Assembly (NCBI RefSeq): GCF_030915525.1
Contig: NZ_CP133269.1
Coordinates: 4,987,501 to 5,051,500, forward strand
Origin: Neobacillus sp. PS2-9
GTDB lineage: Bacteria > Bacillota > Bacilli > Bacillales > Cytobacillaceae
Length of the DNA: 64,000 nt
Direction of reading: 5' to 3'
A program made the translations under genes and the position numbers. Positions 38,794-46,188 of the stretch are shown here, one piece after another. The notes below the pieces were generated by a model, which was not told the origin of the DNA, did no database searches, and was given only the letters and a program-made list of their open reading frames with translations. The first letter of the stretch is position 1. Every line of letters starts with the position of its first letter.

Positions 38794-38837
38794 AAAAATA
38801 AAAAGCCTCGCTCCAATAAGAATTGGAACGAGGCTTC
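38794..38837 (-). terminator. Original glmS terminator, now detached
   Basis: Read leftward, AAGCCTCGTTCCAATT/ATTGGAGCGAGGCTT is followed by TTTATTTTT. The first five bases of the hairpin region form the GCTTC duplicated on either side of the transposon. The sequence thus belongs directly downstream of glmS, from which it is now separated by 21.5 kb. It may still stop transcripts leaving the left end. Confidence 0.88.
38833..38837. repeat. Target-site duplication, left copy (GCTTC)
   Basis: Identical to 60396-60400 and immediately outside the TGT terminus. In the uninterrupted site it forms the base of the glmS terminator stem. Confidence 0.93.
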
Positions 38838-38986
38838 TGTTGTTTGAAAAAAAAGTCGTTTACTCCAGCAGTTATAAAACCCTACTACTTTAACACCCGA
38901 GCTATTTCAATTTAATAAAAGTCGTTTACTCAATGTAATAATTGTAATAAAACAGACCTGCTACATAATAAAAAAGTTGTTTACTC
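38838..38986. repeat. Transposon left end with three TnsB-type sites
   Basis: Three copies of AAAAGTYGTTTACTC occur at about 38846-38865, 38914-38931 and 38969-38986, widely spaced. All have the same orientation, inverted relative to the right-end sites. Spaced sites on the left and packed ones on the right are the Tn7 pattern. Confidence 0.9.
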
Positions 38987-39010
38987 TGCTGCCGAATTTT
39001 AGGTGAACCC

Positions 39011-39043
39011 TTGTTCAACTAACGCACCCGTTAGTTGAGTAAA
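39011..39043. repeat. Cassette-junction palindrome, site A
   Basis: The perfect inverted repeat CAACTAACG-CACC-CGTTAGTTG (39016-39037) is the cleanest member of the junction family found through 46070. It lies between the left end and the first cargo gene. Confidence 0.85.
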
Positions 39044-39073
39044 GGTGTTTAATACTCTGGTCTTTATTGGATA

Positions 39074-39394
39074 CTACTTGAAATTTTCAAACAGATAAAT
39101 AGCTTTCTCTCCTGGAGGCTGAAAAACAAGCACTTCTCTATTATTTTTTTCAAATACTTTTAATTCTCCTTCGTGATAATTTTCTTTCCACCCATTTACT
39201 CGCAATGTTAACCAATAAAGAAAACCACTAGAAGAGTATTTCAAATCTTTTGGATTATCATCATTTATGTAATTCGCAAAAAACGGAACGGGAAAATCCT
39301 GAATCTTTGATTCTTTTCCGAAACTAACATAAAGACAAGTTCCTAATACAAGCGTAAAAAGAAATAGATATATGAATAATCTTATTCTATTCAT
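39074..39394 (-). CDS. Hypothetical small membrane-anchored protein
   Basis: About 106 aa starting MNRIRLFIYLFLFTLVLGTCLYV, one N-terminal hydrophobic segment that predicts an anchor or signal, then a soluble part ending GEKAIYLFENFK. I do not recognise it. The ATG at 39394 is 7 nt after GGAGAG; a longer start at 39409 is within that site. It is enclosed by junction sites A and B. Confidence 0.55.
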   Translation of the reverse strand: MNRIRLFIYLFLFTLVLGTCLYVSFGKESKIQDFPVPFFANYINDDNPKDLKYSSSGFLYWLTLRVNGWKENYHEGELKVFEKNNREVLVFQPPGEKAIYLFENFK

Positions 39395-39504
39395 TGAATT
39401 TCTCTCCATATTAATTTTTATCCCCCTTTCAATTCCATATATAGATTTTTACATACCTAATTTTAACATTTTTTGAAGATTTAGTAGATAAATTTCCCTA
39501 CCTC

Positions 39505-39596
39505 TTATTCAGCTATCCTGCTCCGATAGTGCAACAAGAAAAAAGACCGCCGTAGCGATCTCCATCTTTAACACTTGCCCCCATCAGTTCAAGAAA
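39505..39596. repeat. Cassette-junction pair B/B'
   Basis: Type-1 site AGCTATCCTGCTCCGATAGT (39511-39530) and type-2 site ACACTTGCCCCCATCAGTTC (39571-39590) flank a short AAGACCGCCGTAGCGATC hairpin-like core. The same arrangement and nearly the same core recur at 45229-45318. Confidence 0.8.
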
Positions 39597-39621
39597 CCAA
39601 ACCGCACAGATTATACAGTAT

Positions 39622-40092
39622 TTAACTAAAATACCAATCTTCTGATGTTTTAATGAATCGGAATTCTTCATATCCTTTTGACAAAATATCTTGATTAAGG
39701 AATGTTAAATATGATGGATCTTTTACAAAGATACCTACCTCACCGCAATCTATTATGACCAACATTAGAACACATTTACTTTGTATAAACTCTTGAAGGT
39801 TTGTGATTGGAGTTTTATGTATCTCTTGTATTGGAAGGTCATTAGGATATGCTCGGAGATTTAAGAATATTGGGTAATAATCCTTTTCTCGCAACTCTTC
39901 TTTTAGCTTAAGACCTGAAACAACCTCCTCACCTTCCAAAAAAGTTTGTTTCCAATCATCATTCCTTACGAATACATCATTGGTTGTAATATGCCATTTG
40001 TAATCTTCAATGTTGATAAATTTTAATATAGATTCTATCTTTAAATCTTCATACTCCTGCGGAACTATAAAAAAGACACCAATTCGTTCCAT
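39622..40092 (-). CDS. DUF2691-like protein
   Basis: The product (156 aa) begins MERIGVFFIVPQEYEDLKIE and ends FRFIKTSEDWYFS; the pattern fits the Bacillus DUF2691 family as I recall it, whose function is unknown. It is soluble with no signal peptide. It is bounded by junction pairs B/B' and C/C', forming one apparent cassette. Confidence 0.6.
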   Translation of the reverse strand: MERIGVFFIVPQEYEDLKIESILKFINIEDYKWHITTNDVFVRNDDWKQTFLEGEEVVSGLKLKEELREKDYYPIFLNLRAYPNDLPIQEIHKTPITNLQEFIQSKCVLMLVIIDCGEVGIFVKDPSYLTFLNQDILSKGYEEFRFIKTSEDWYFS

Positions 40093-40131
40093 ATTTGAAC
40101 TTCCTTTGTTTTTAGTTTAACTTTACTACTC

Positions 40132-40214
40132 TTTAGCTAACCAGTCCCGTTTGTTGAATAAGAAAAAGGCTTTACTCTTTATTAAAGTAAAGCACCCGTT
40201 ACTTTAAGTGAAAA
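40132..40214. repeat. Cassette-junction pair C/C'
   Basis: The divergent type-1 site AGCTAACCAGTCCCGTTTGTTG and the type-2 site TAAAGCACCCGTTACTTTAAG flank a CTTTACT/AAAGTAAAG hairpin. The rest of the gap to 40388 shows nothing I can name. Confidence 0.7.
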
Positions 40215-40387
40215 ATTTCACAATATATTCACTTATACAAACTTGTCACGTATTTATTAATAGGACTGAATTCTAATGTACACTGTTAATTATGTAAAAC
40301 TGTTCGACTAGAAAACATTATTTATCCTGCAAAAGAATAAGGCTCACCTCCATAGTTAAGAATACGTATAAAAGAAAGAAATAAAGG

Positions 40388-40999
40388 GTGAGTAATGTGT
40401 CCGATTTGGATAAGCGTTTAGAACGTTTTGATCATGGTGTTCAACTTAGAGAGGAATCGAGTGAGGTATTTTTAGGGGTATGGAAGGATTATCATTTATA
40501 TACCTCATTGGAATACTGGATGATGGTCGGCATGTTGGTCATCCCCTTGATTGTACTATATTTTAAAATTGATAAAACCAAACTCTTTCATATTGGTTTC
40601 TTTGGATATAGCTATCATACGACCTTTGCCTATGGGGATTTAATTGGGATGAATCAGGGAAACTGGCACTATCCATTTCAATTAATTCCCCTACTACCTA
40701 GTTTGTCGATTGATGCGAGTCTTGCACCCGTAACGTTTATGCTCATCTATCAGTGGTCGATTAACCATAAAAAGAATTACTATCTATATGCTTCCATCAC
40801 TTGTGGAATATTCAGTTTCGGACTCAAACCCATACTCGTCCAATTGGGATTGTTTAGATTTTATGAGGGGTTCACTTACTACCATTTGTTGGTTGTATAT
40901 CTAATCGTCGCTCTAGTTGCCAAGCAGATCGTGAATGTGTTCTTATGGGTAGAGAAAAAATATACTGGAAAAACAGGAAACACAGAGAACTTGTATTAA
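40388..40999 (+). CDS. CBO0543 family membrane protein
   Basis: The product (203 aa) has about five membrane segments and the features of the CBO0543 family common in Bacillus: WKDYHLYTSLEYWMMVGMLVIPL, GNWHYPFQLIP and the polar HYHLLVVYLIV-like end. No function is assigned to the family. GTG starts at 40388 and 40397 are both possible; the second has better spacing to AAAGGG. Confidence 0.72.
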   Translation: MSNVSDLDKRLERFDHGVQLREESSEVFLGVWKDYHLYTSLEYWMMVGMLVIPLIVLYFKIDKTKLFHIGFFGYSYHTTFAYGDLIGMNQGNWHYPFQLIPLLPSLSIDASLAPVTFMLIYQWSINHKKNYYLYASITCGIFSFGLKPILVQLGLFRFYEGFTYYHLLVVYLIVALVAKQIVNVFLWVEKKYTGKTGNTENLY

Positions 41000-41517
41000 T
41001 TTATATCAAAAAGAATTGGGTATATGCTTCAAAGGAAAATTTAAAGTTCAAAGAATATGGTATGGTCGAATAGTAACAACCTATTCCAAAACAGCCTTAT
41101 AAAAAAACAACCAGCAATGAATGTGCTGGTTGTTTATCCATAGTTTCTTATTTTTCAAGCAACATCTTCGGTGAATCAATTTGCAATCAAATTAGCATCT
41201 TTTAAAGAAACGCCAGTTAATAAAATTCGTACAATTAGATCACGAATGGAGTAAACTGGTCTCAGAAAAATAATAGGCAACGCAATATCTTTCTATGCCA
41301 AAATAGGGCAATAATGTAGAACATCGAAAATTAATAATGAATTATCTTTTATCCTGTTATACACTCTAGGTAAGAATTAATGTACGAATAAATGAATAAC
41401 TAATGGGAAGACCCCAAAAACGGAGTAGTCACTTTTGACTCCTCTGGTTTTTGGGGTCTTTTTTGCGTTGTTATTGGTTTATTCAATCAGTTTATTGAAT
41501 AACAGGAGGAAAAACAA
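41000..41517. other. Gene-poor stretch with two hairpins
   Basis: It contains a stem CAACCAGCA/TGCTGGTTG (41109-41134). It also has a stretch on the minus strand (about 41190-41268) that reads open for 24 codons with protein-like composition (RDLIVRILLTGVSLKDANLI) before a stop. Then comes a strong terminator at 41409-41464. The open stretch looks like a gene remnant; I cannot name it. Confidence 0.6.
41409..41464 (+). terminator. Strong terminator-like hairpin
   Basis: The 13-bp stem AGACCCCAAAAAC/GTTTTTGGGGTCT is followed by a T-run. No intact plus-strand gene ends here, so it may be an attenuator for the following gene or a relic. Confidence 0.75.
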
Positions 41518-41844
41518 ATGGCTGAATTTACAATAAAATCATGGTCAAACGACGCGCAACTAGATGACCTAGCAAGATTTAAGAGAGATAGGGAGATTGT
41601 TCGTAGAGTCGTTACATCAATCTCTATCATTAAAGATAAGGAAATTACGTTTTTACTACTTGAAAATGGAGTAACTGCATACTGTCCAGCAGAAGAGTTC
41701 TCCGCTCACGAGTTCCGTTCATTAAATGGATTCGCAGGTACCATGCATGTTAGTCTATCCAACATCTTATTGAACAAACCTGCCCCGTTACTTCAATACC
41801 ACGTTTTCAATTCTATAATCAGGGCAATAATTCCTCTAATATAA
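41518..41844 (+). pseudogene. S1-like protein, truncated at a junction site
   Basis: The first ~77 codons (MAEFTIKSWSNDAQLDDLAR... FLLLENGVTAYCPAEEFS) read as the N-terminus of an S1-like nucleic-acid-binding protein. After GFAGTMH the composition changes. The frame then runs through junction site D and ends in an unrelated tail. AGGAGG lies 8 nt upstream of the ATG, so a short product may still be made. Confidence 0.55.
41767..41798. repeat. Cassette-junction site D
   Basis: TTGAACAAACCTGCCCCGTT then ACTTCAATA. It lies inside the end of the truncated S1-like frame and 66 bp upstream of the recombinase gene. Confidence 0.75.
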
Positions 41845-41863
41845 CCGAAAAGGAGGAATTATT

Positions 41864-42703
41864 TTGTTATTATCAAAAGCCTGGGAATTATATGAATCGG
41901 ACAAAAGGATTGAAGGATTCTCTCCTCAGACATTAAATGCATATAAGCTCCAGTCCAAGTTACTGATACAACACTTTAACGATGTGGATATTCAGTCATT
42001 GACGACTGATCAACTGAAAGGATACTTAGCAAAATCCAGTGAACACCTAAAGCCATCAAGTCTAGCTCATCGAATTCGCTTTATAAAATCTTTATTTCGT
42101 TGGTCACACGAGGAAGGGCATTTACCTAGAAACCCAGCAGCAAAAGTAAAAGAACCTAAACAAGGTAAACGGATTCCGAAGTTTCTAACGGAGAGAGAAA
42201 TTGAACATTTAAGGGAAGCCTGTTTAAATCCAATGGAAAAGGCATTATTTGAATTTATGTTTTCAACAGGTTGTAGAATAGGTGAAATTGTTTCTCTAGA
42301 TAAAAATTGTATTAATTGGTCAAATCGTTCAGCCATTGTGCTTGGAAAGGGTGACAAGGAGAGAGAGGTATACTTTAATATAAAATGTGAAATCTGGCTC
42401 AAACGTTACTTAGACCTTCGCCAGGATAAAGATCCCGCTATTTTTGTTACTGAACGGCACCCACATAGGATGAGTATTGGACAGATGAGGTACATCATAA
42501 AACGAATATCAAGTCGGGCAGGAATTAACAAAGAAATTCATCCTCACCAACTACGCCACAGCTATGCCACACACCTTTTGAACAACGGAGCTCCCATTGA
42601 TGTTATTCAAAGTTTATTAGGACACGAAAAAAGCGAGACTACAAGGATTTATGCTCAGTTAAGCGGGAGCCTTAGAAGGGAGTTTTATAGAAAATACTTT
42701 TAG
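41864..42703 (+). CDS. Tyrosine recombinase, XerC/D-like
   Basis: The product (279 aa) has the SAM-like N-terminal core-binding domain (residues 1-90) and a complete catalytic domain: Arg138 in STGCRIGE, Lys162/165 in GKGDKE, His228-x-x-Arg231 in HPHQLRHSYATHLL, His254 in LLGHEKSETT, and nucleophile Tyr263. The start is TTG at 41864, 7 nt after AGGAGG. It sits inside the Tn7-like element, between junction sites D and E, and has no adjacent excisionase. It may recombine the junction sites, or resolve the element; this is inference. Confidence 0.9.
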   Translation: MLLSKAWELYESDKRIEGFSPQTLNAYKLQSKLLIQHFNDVDIQSLTTDQLKGYLAKSSEHLKPSSLAHRIRFIKSLFRWSHEEGHLPRNPAAKVKEPKQGKRIPKFLTEREIEHLREACLNPMEKALFEFMFSTGCRIGEIVSLDKNCINWSNRSAIVLGKGDKEREVYFNIKCEIWLKRYLDLRQDKDPAIFVTERHPHRMSIGQMRYIIKRISSRAGINKEIHPHQLRHSYATHLLNNGAPIDVIQSLLGHEKSETTRIYAQLSGSLRREFYRKYF

Positions 42704-42743
42704 ATTGGATGGCAAAAGGCAACGGAATAACTCCGCTGCCTTT

Positions 42744-42772
42744 CCACTATTGCCCCTGTTAGTTGAACAAGA
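42744..42772. repeat. Cassette-junction site E
   Basis: CACTATTGCCCCTGTTAGTT then GAACAAG, a type-2 site. A GGCAACGG...CCGCTGCC hairpin separates it from the recombinase stop and could terminate that gene. Confidence 0.78.
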
Positions 42773-42777
42773 ACCCA

Positions 42778-43593
42778 TTAAATCCACTTGGCAAACCAAG
42801 CTACATAATATGCAGCAGGGATAAGTAGAAGTTGAGCCACAATTGTACCCAGAAATTTAGAACTAATCATCGTTAAAGAGTAACTTTTTAAGTAAATATA
42901 ATCAGTTTGTTTTTTCATTACTCTATCAGCTAATACGGAAGCTTTAGGGTCAATGAACAAAGTCAATAAAATAGTTGCTATACCATTAATAATACCAGAT
43001 GACATTAATGCTGCTTGAGCATAATCTTTCGGTACTATCATTGATGCATAAATGGAAGATAGTACCCCGATTGTAAATACAGCAGAAATGATAACATTAA
43101 TCACAAAGAGTCTTTTTGGAATGGTTTTTAACGTAATCCCCTTTAGATACGAAAATCTTGGTAGCCTAAAACACAGCAATATTTTTTTAATGCTATTTCG
43201 ATTGAATTGATTAACAAACAGTGCAATTATTGAACCACGTTGATTTGAAAGTTGAATAATGGCTCTTGAAAAGATATTTATGAACGTTGGAAAAAGAAGT
43301 ATCCCCAACAACACTCCAATCGAGGTTACTGCGATTAAAATCCTGTATTGTTCCTCTATGTAGTGTAATTTGTCTAAATCTGGTGCTTCTGCGATAAGTT
43401 TTGCAGTAAGAGGTTGTTGTATCATTGTAGAAAACCTTGAAACAATTACCAGTGTACTAAACAAAGATAATGCAGTTGCAATTAATTTTACCCTTGCTCC
43501 TGAAATCCTTGTTGAATAAGCCAATGTCTCAATCATTGTAATTATCAATAGAAATAGAGATATTATTATGACCTTACCTGTAATTAACTCCAT
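42778..43593 (-). CDS. amj: Lipid II flippase, Amj family
   Basis: The product (271 aa) has about six membrane segments and the Amj (YdaH) signatures IETLAYSTRISGARVKLIAT and VSRFSTMIQQPLTAKLIAEAP. Its length equals B. subtilis Amj, which flips lipid II and can replace MurJ; there it is induced by cell-envelope stress. Here it is transposon cargo between junction sites E and F, so it may give protection when the resident flippase is blocked. The assignment is from recalled sequence. Confidence 0.82.
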   Translation of the reverse strand: MELITGKVIIISLFLLIITMIETLAYSTRISGARVKLIATALSLFSTLVIVSRFSTMIQQPLTAKLIAEAPDLDKLHYIEEQYRILIAVTSIGVLLGILLFPTFINIFSRAIIQLSNQRGSIIALFVNQFNRNSIKKILLCFRLPRFSYLKGITLKTIPKRLFVINVIISAVFTIGVLSSIYASMIVPKDYAQAALMSSGIINGIATILLTLFIDPKASVLADRVMKKQTDYIYLKSYSLTMISSKFLGTIVAQLLLIPAAYYVAWFAKWI

Positions 43594-43692
43594 AAAAAGC
43601 CCCTTAAAAAATTTATTATAGCTGTATTATAAACTAAATCTTTTGTTTTGGAATTATTTAGAAGGACCCAAAGCTATAATTTTTATCAGTTC

Positions 43693-43788
43693 TTATTAAA
43701 CTATCCTGCTTACGTTAGCTCAACAAGAAAAGATCCACCTGGTTTACAGATGGATTTTCAACTCTTGCACCTGTTAACTTAATAAGAA
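43693..43788. repeat. Cassette-junction pair F/F'
   Basis: Type-1 site AACTATCCTGCTTACGTTAG (43699-43718) and type-2 site AACTCTTGCACCTGTTAACT (43760-43779) flank an ATCCA...TGGAT hairpin. Confidence 0.8.
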
Positions 43789-43795
43789 TTTGTAC

Positions 43796-44170
43796 TTAAC
43801 GAGTAAAATGTTCTTTAAAAATCAGTTTAAAATAAGGCTTAAATTCAAATTCAATCATTTGTTGAGTGTCCTCATTAACAACTGTTAATAGCACACTTGA
43901 ATGGTCTTTCTTATCTGCTGTAATTTCAAATTTATCAACCCTTTTTAGGTCCAAAAGTGATAACAATCTTTTTGTAGCACGCTGATTTACTTGTATTTTG
44001 ACTTCACCATAAGAGGGAGAAAGAGTAACAATAAAGTCTTCCTCTCCATTAGAAAATCGGTATGTTGCTTTATTATAATAAAAGGGCAAGTCTTTCGAAG
44101 TGTTATCTAATAACGTTGGTTCACATTCGAATAACGAAAGAAAGTCATTTTCTTCTGGAAATATAGCCAT
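43796..44170 (-). CDS. Hypothetical protein, 124 aa
   Basis: Soluble and acidic at the start (MAIFPEENDFLSLFECEPTLL), with predicted beta structure (VTLSPSYGEVKIQVNQ) and a basic end (FKLIFKEHFTR). It is not recognised; its size and its place among small cassette genes resemble immunity or accessory proteins. Its start has AAGGTGAT upstream. It is enclosed by junction sites F' and G. Confidence 0.55.
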   Translation of the reverse strand: MAIFPEENDFLSLFECEPTLLDNTSKDLPFYYNKATYRFSNGEEDFIVTLSPSYGEVKIQVNQRATKRLLSLLDLKRVDKFEITADKKDHSSVLLTVVNEDTQQMIEFEFKPYFKLIFKEHFTR

Positions 44171-44209
44171 TTTCCTATCACCTTTTTTATTACTATTTTA
44201 ACAGTTTCT

Positions 44210-44247
44210 TGTTTAACTATCCTGCCCAGTTTGCTTAATAAAAAGGG
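44210..44247. repeat. Cassette-junction site G
   Basis: TTAACTATCCTGCCCAGTTT then GCTTAATAA, a type-1 site with a weakened right arm, between two small minus-strand genes. Confidence 0.75.
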
Positions 44248-44256
44248 ATATGGCTA

Positions 44257-44520
44257 TTATTGGCCTTCCAAGTCATCCTTAAAATGGTAATGCCAATGAT
44301 TACCTATATCCATTCCAACCAATTCGCCTTTTTTATTAAAATAACCGAAGAACTCATCGACTGGAAATTTAAACAGCTGATAGTTGTTGTCATTCGGTAG
44401 ATCCTGTAATTCCTGTTTAGCTTTCACTTCAGTTGTATATACGCCGATTGGAAAGAAATTAGGAAACCGATTTGTATTTTCGGCAACAAATATGATCCAA
44501 ACATAATCAGTTTTATTCAA
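44257..44520 (-). CDS. Hypothetical protein, 87 aa
   Basis: A small soluble protein (MNKTDYVWIIFVAENTNRFP... NHWHYHFKDDLEGQ) that resembles Bacillus DUF7336-type proteins; I am not sure of the family. A weak GGGGG site (GGGGGTAAAATGC) precedes the start. It lies between junction site G and the divergent membrane/XRE pair. Confidence 0.5.
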   Translation of the reverse strand: MNKTDYVWIIFVAENTNRFPNFFPIGVYTTEVKAKQELQDLPNDNNYQLFKFPVDEFFGYFNKKGELVGMDIGNHWHYHFKDDLEGQ

Positions 44521-44626
44521 AGCATTTTACCCCCAGCTTCACTCAATACTTTTATGAATTCGCTGCTTTTCTTATATCTCCTTCTTGTGCTAAACTGCCC
44601 CTTTACCTCAAGAAGGAAAAAGGATA

Positions 44627-44691
44627 TTTACACTAAAATGTAAAAGGTTTTTGAAAAAAAAAATATAAAAATGATACACTAATAATGTAAA
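44627..44691 (+). promoter_or_regulatory. Candidate operators for the XRE regulator
   Basis: TTTACA-CTAAAA-TGTAAA (44627-44644) and TACACTAATAATGTAAA (44675-44691) are related palindromes upstream of the membrane/regulator pair. Pairs of such sites next to an autoregulated XRE gene are common. The second overlaps a plausible promoter region. Confidence 0.5.
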
Positions 44692-44724
44692 ATTCTTTTT
44701 ACATATTAGAGAGGAGTAAAATTA

Positions 44725-45027
44725 ATGAATACCTCTATATTTATTAGTTTTATCGTTATTTTAATTGCACTGGTGTTAATAGTGTATTTATTTATTTCTT
44801 TATCGAAACAAGGAGATGAACTTCAAAAACACATAAAGGACAAATCAGTTATACAAACATTTTACTTTACAATATTTTATTTAGTAATTATATCTATTCC
44901 TAAAATGTTGTATGTAGATTTTATTAAAGGCGGCAAATTCGGTTTAAATCCTTTTGTTGTTTTAGCGTTGATTTCAGTTTATTTTCTTTTATCTTTAATG
45001 ACTAATAAAAAGAAATATGGAGTTTAA
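44725..45027 (+). CDS. Small membrane protein paired with an XRE regulator
   Basis: 100 aa with three membrane segments (SFIVILIALVLIVYLFISL; TIFYLVIISIPKML; FVVLALISVYFLLSL). Short membrane proteins of the DUF2178 kind are often encoded just ahead of a YozG-like regulator, as here; the 11-bp overlap with the next gene shows coupling. AGAGAGGAG precedes the ATG. Confidence 0.65.
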   Translation: MNTSIFISFIVILIALVLIVYLFISLSKQGDELQKHIKDKSVIQTFYFTIFYLVIISIPKMLYVDFIKGGKFGLNPFVVLALISVYFLLSLMTNKKKYGV

Positions 45028-45232
45028 AATGGAGAACCAGATCAGACATCTGAGAAAAAATAAGAAATTATCACAAGATGACCTTGCTCAACTGTGCAAA
45101 GTTACAAGGCAAACTATAAATGCTATTGAAAACAATAAATATGACCCTACCTTGTCACTTTCATTTGAGGTGGCTAAACACTTAGAAACAACAGTCGATG
45201 AGTTATTCATGAATAAAATAAAATCATATTAA
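45017..45232 (+). CDS. XRE family helix-turn-helix regulator (YozG-like)
   Basis: 71 aa, consisting almost only of an XRE domain: IRHLRKNKKLSQDDLAQLCK, VTRQTINAIENNKYDPTLSL and LETTVDELF. It overlaps the membrane gene and probably controls the pair through the palindromes upstream. The internal ATG (MENQIRHLRK, codon 5) may be the true start. Confidence 0.88.
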   Translation: MEFKMENQIRHLRKNKKLSQDDLAQLCKVTRQTINAIENNKYDPTLSLSFEVAKHLETTVDELFMNKIKSY

Positions 45233-45318
45233 GTTAACCGGCACCGTTAGCACAACAAGAAAAAAGACCGCCGCAGCGATCATTTCTTTAACTATTGCCC
45301 CCGTTACTTCAATAAGGC
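45229..45318. repeat. Cassette-junction pair H/H'
   Basis: Type-1 site GTTAACCGGCACCGTTAGCA and type-2 site AACTATTGCCCCCGTTACTT flank AAGACCGCCGCAGCGATC, nearly the same core as pair B/B' 5.7 kb away. The type-2 arm overlaps the stop of the next gene. Confidence 0.82.
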
Positions 45319-45534
45319 TAGTTCCTCTATTGCAAGTTTTGCTGCATACTGTTCGGTATCAGTTTTAGTTTTAGTAGTAGTAATTTCTTGCCAAAACTCT
45401 TCCCAAGTATCTCCTTCTTCATCGACACACTCAGGAAAATATTGAAACAACCTGATTTCATAAGTCCTTTCACTTTTAAAAATGACAGCCTTATATTTTT
45501 TGTTAACAGATAAAATTTCTTTAAAGCTTTCCAT
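45304..45534 (-). CDS. Hypothetical protein, 76 aa
   Basis: A small acidic soluble protein (YEIRLFQYFPECVDEEGDTW; EQYAAKLAIEELALLK). It is not recognised. Its C-terminal codons lie within the junction pair H', the same relation expected if the site travels with the gene. Confidence 0.5.
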   Translation of the reverse strand: MESFKEILSVNKKYKAVIFKSERTYEIRLFQYFPECVDEEGDTWEEFWQEITTTKTKTDTEQYAAKLAIEELALLK

Positions 45535-45564
45535 GAATATGCACCATTCTTCTTAATGATTTTT

Positions 45565-45587
45565 TACTAAAGCACTCATTAGTTAAA
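45565..45587. repeat. Cassette-junction site I (degenerate)
   Basis: TACTAAAGCACTCATTAGTT then AAA, a weakened type-2 site between two small genes. Confidence 0.55.
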
Positions 45588-45589
45588 TA

Positions 45590-45844
45590 TCATTCATACA
45601 TACCTGAAGCATATAGAATGTCAGCAATAGTCTTCCAAGATGGTTGTTTAGGCACTGGGTGATTTGTATTTAAATAATATCCTTCCATATCATTAACCCA
45701 AGCCTCCATAGCTTCTAAATAATCTTCAAGGGTTATATTCTCCCACTCAGCCCTATTACTTTGTAAATCCATTCTCAAGTGTTTTATGAATTTGATTAAG
45801 TCTGCTCGACTCTTTACGTTTTCTACTTTTTCATATAATTCCAT
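45590..45844 (-). CDS. DUF7660 family protein
   Basis: The product (84 aa) has the DUF7660 pattern SRADLIKFIKHLRMDL, WENITLEDYLEAMEAWVNDM and PSWKTIADILYASGMYE. Function is unknown; the family is frequent among small immunity-like genes of Bacillaceae and Paenibacillaceae. It is flanked by junction sites I and J. Confidence 0.75.
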   Translation of the reverse strand: MELYEKVENVKSRADLIKFIKHLRMDLQSNRAEWENITLEDYLEAMEAWVNDMEGYYLNTNHPVPKQPSWKTIADILYASGMYE

Positions 45845-45893
45845 CTTTAAACCACCTTTTTATAATAAATTTCTCCAAAAGGTTAGGCTTTCC

Positions 45894-45931
45894 CTTCTTC
45901 AACTATCCTGCTCCGTTAGTTTAAGTGAAAA
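45894..45931. repeat. Cassette-junction site J
   Basis: TTCAACTATCCTGCTCCGTT then AGTTTAAG, a canonical type-1 site directly after the DUF7660 gene's 5' end. Confidence 0.82.
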
Positions 45932-45990
45932 CTTTCACAATCATTACATTATATTTCAACATAAATATCCATTCTTTATTGAATACGATC

Positions 45991-46064
45991 CTCAACAAAC
46001 TGGCCCGATTGTTGAACGAAAATTATACAACACTCTTCAACTAACTTGCCTGATAGTACAATAA
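45991..46064. repeat. Cassette-junction pair K
   Basis: CTCAACAAACTGGCCCGATT then GTTGAA (45991-46016) and CTTCAACTAACTTGCCTGAT then AGTACAA (46034-46061). These are the last members of the series; none are seen in the defence block to the right. The rest of 45845-46188 holds no gene I can support. Confidence 0.72.
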
Positions 46065-46188
46065 GTTCTACAAAAAAAAGCGTAAATCCTAGTTGGACAA
46101 ACGCCTTCGTAGTAATGTGGAAAAAAGTTTTAGACAAATATCCACATAAAAATGGAAATGGTAAATTTAATTATTGTCCACCAAATAT

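Noticed and set aside
39505..45318. Junction palindromes as true integron attC sites
   Set aside because: They do not fit the GTTRRRY core, and the recombinase lacks a visible integron-type insertion; only the general layout is similar.
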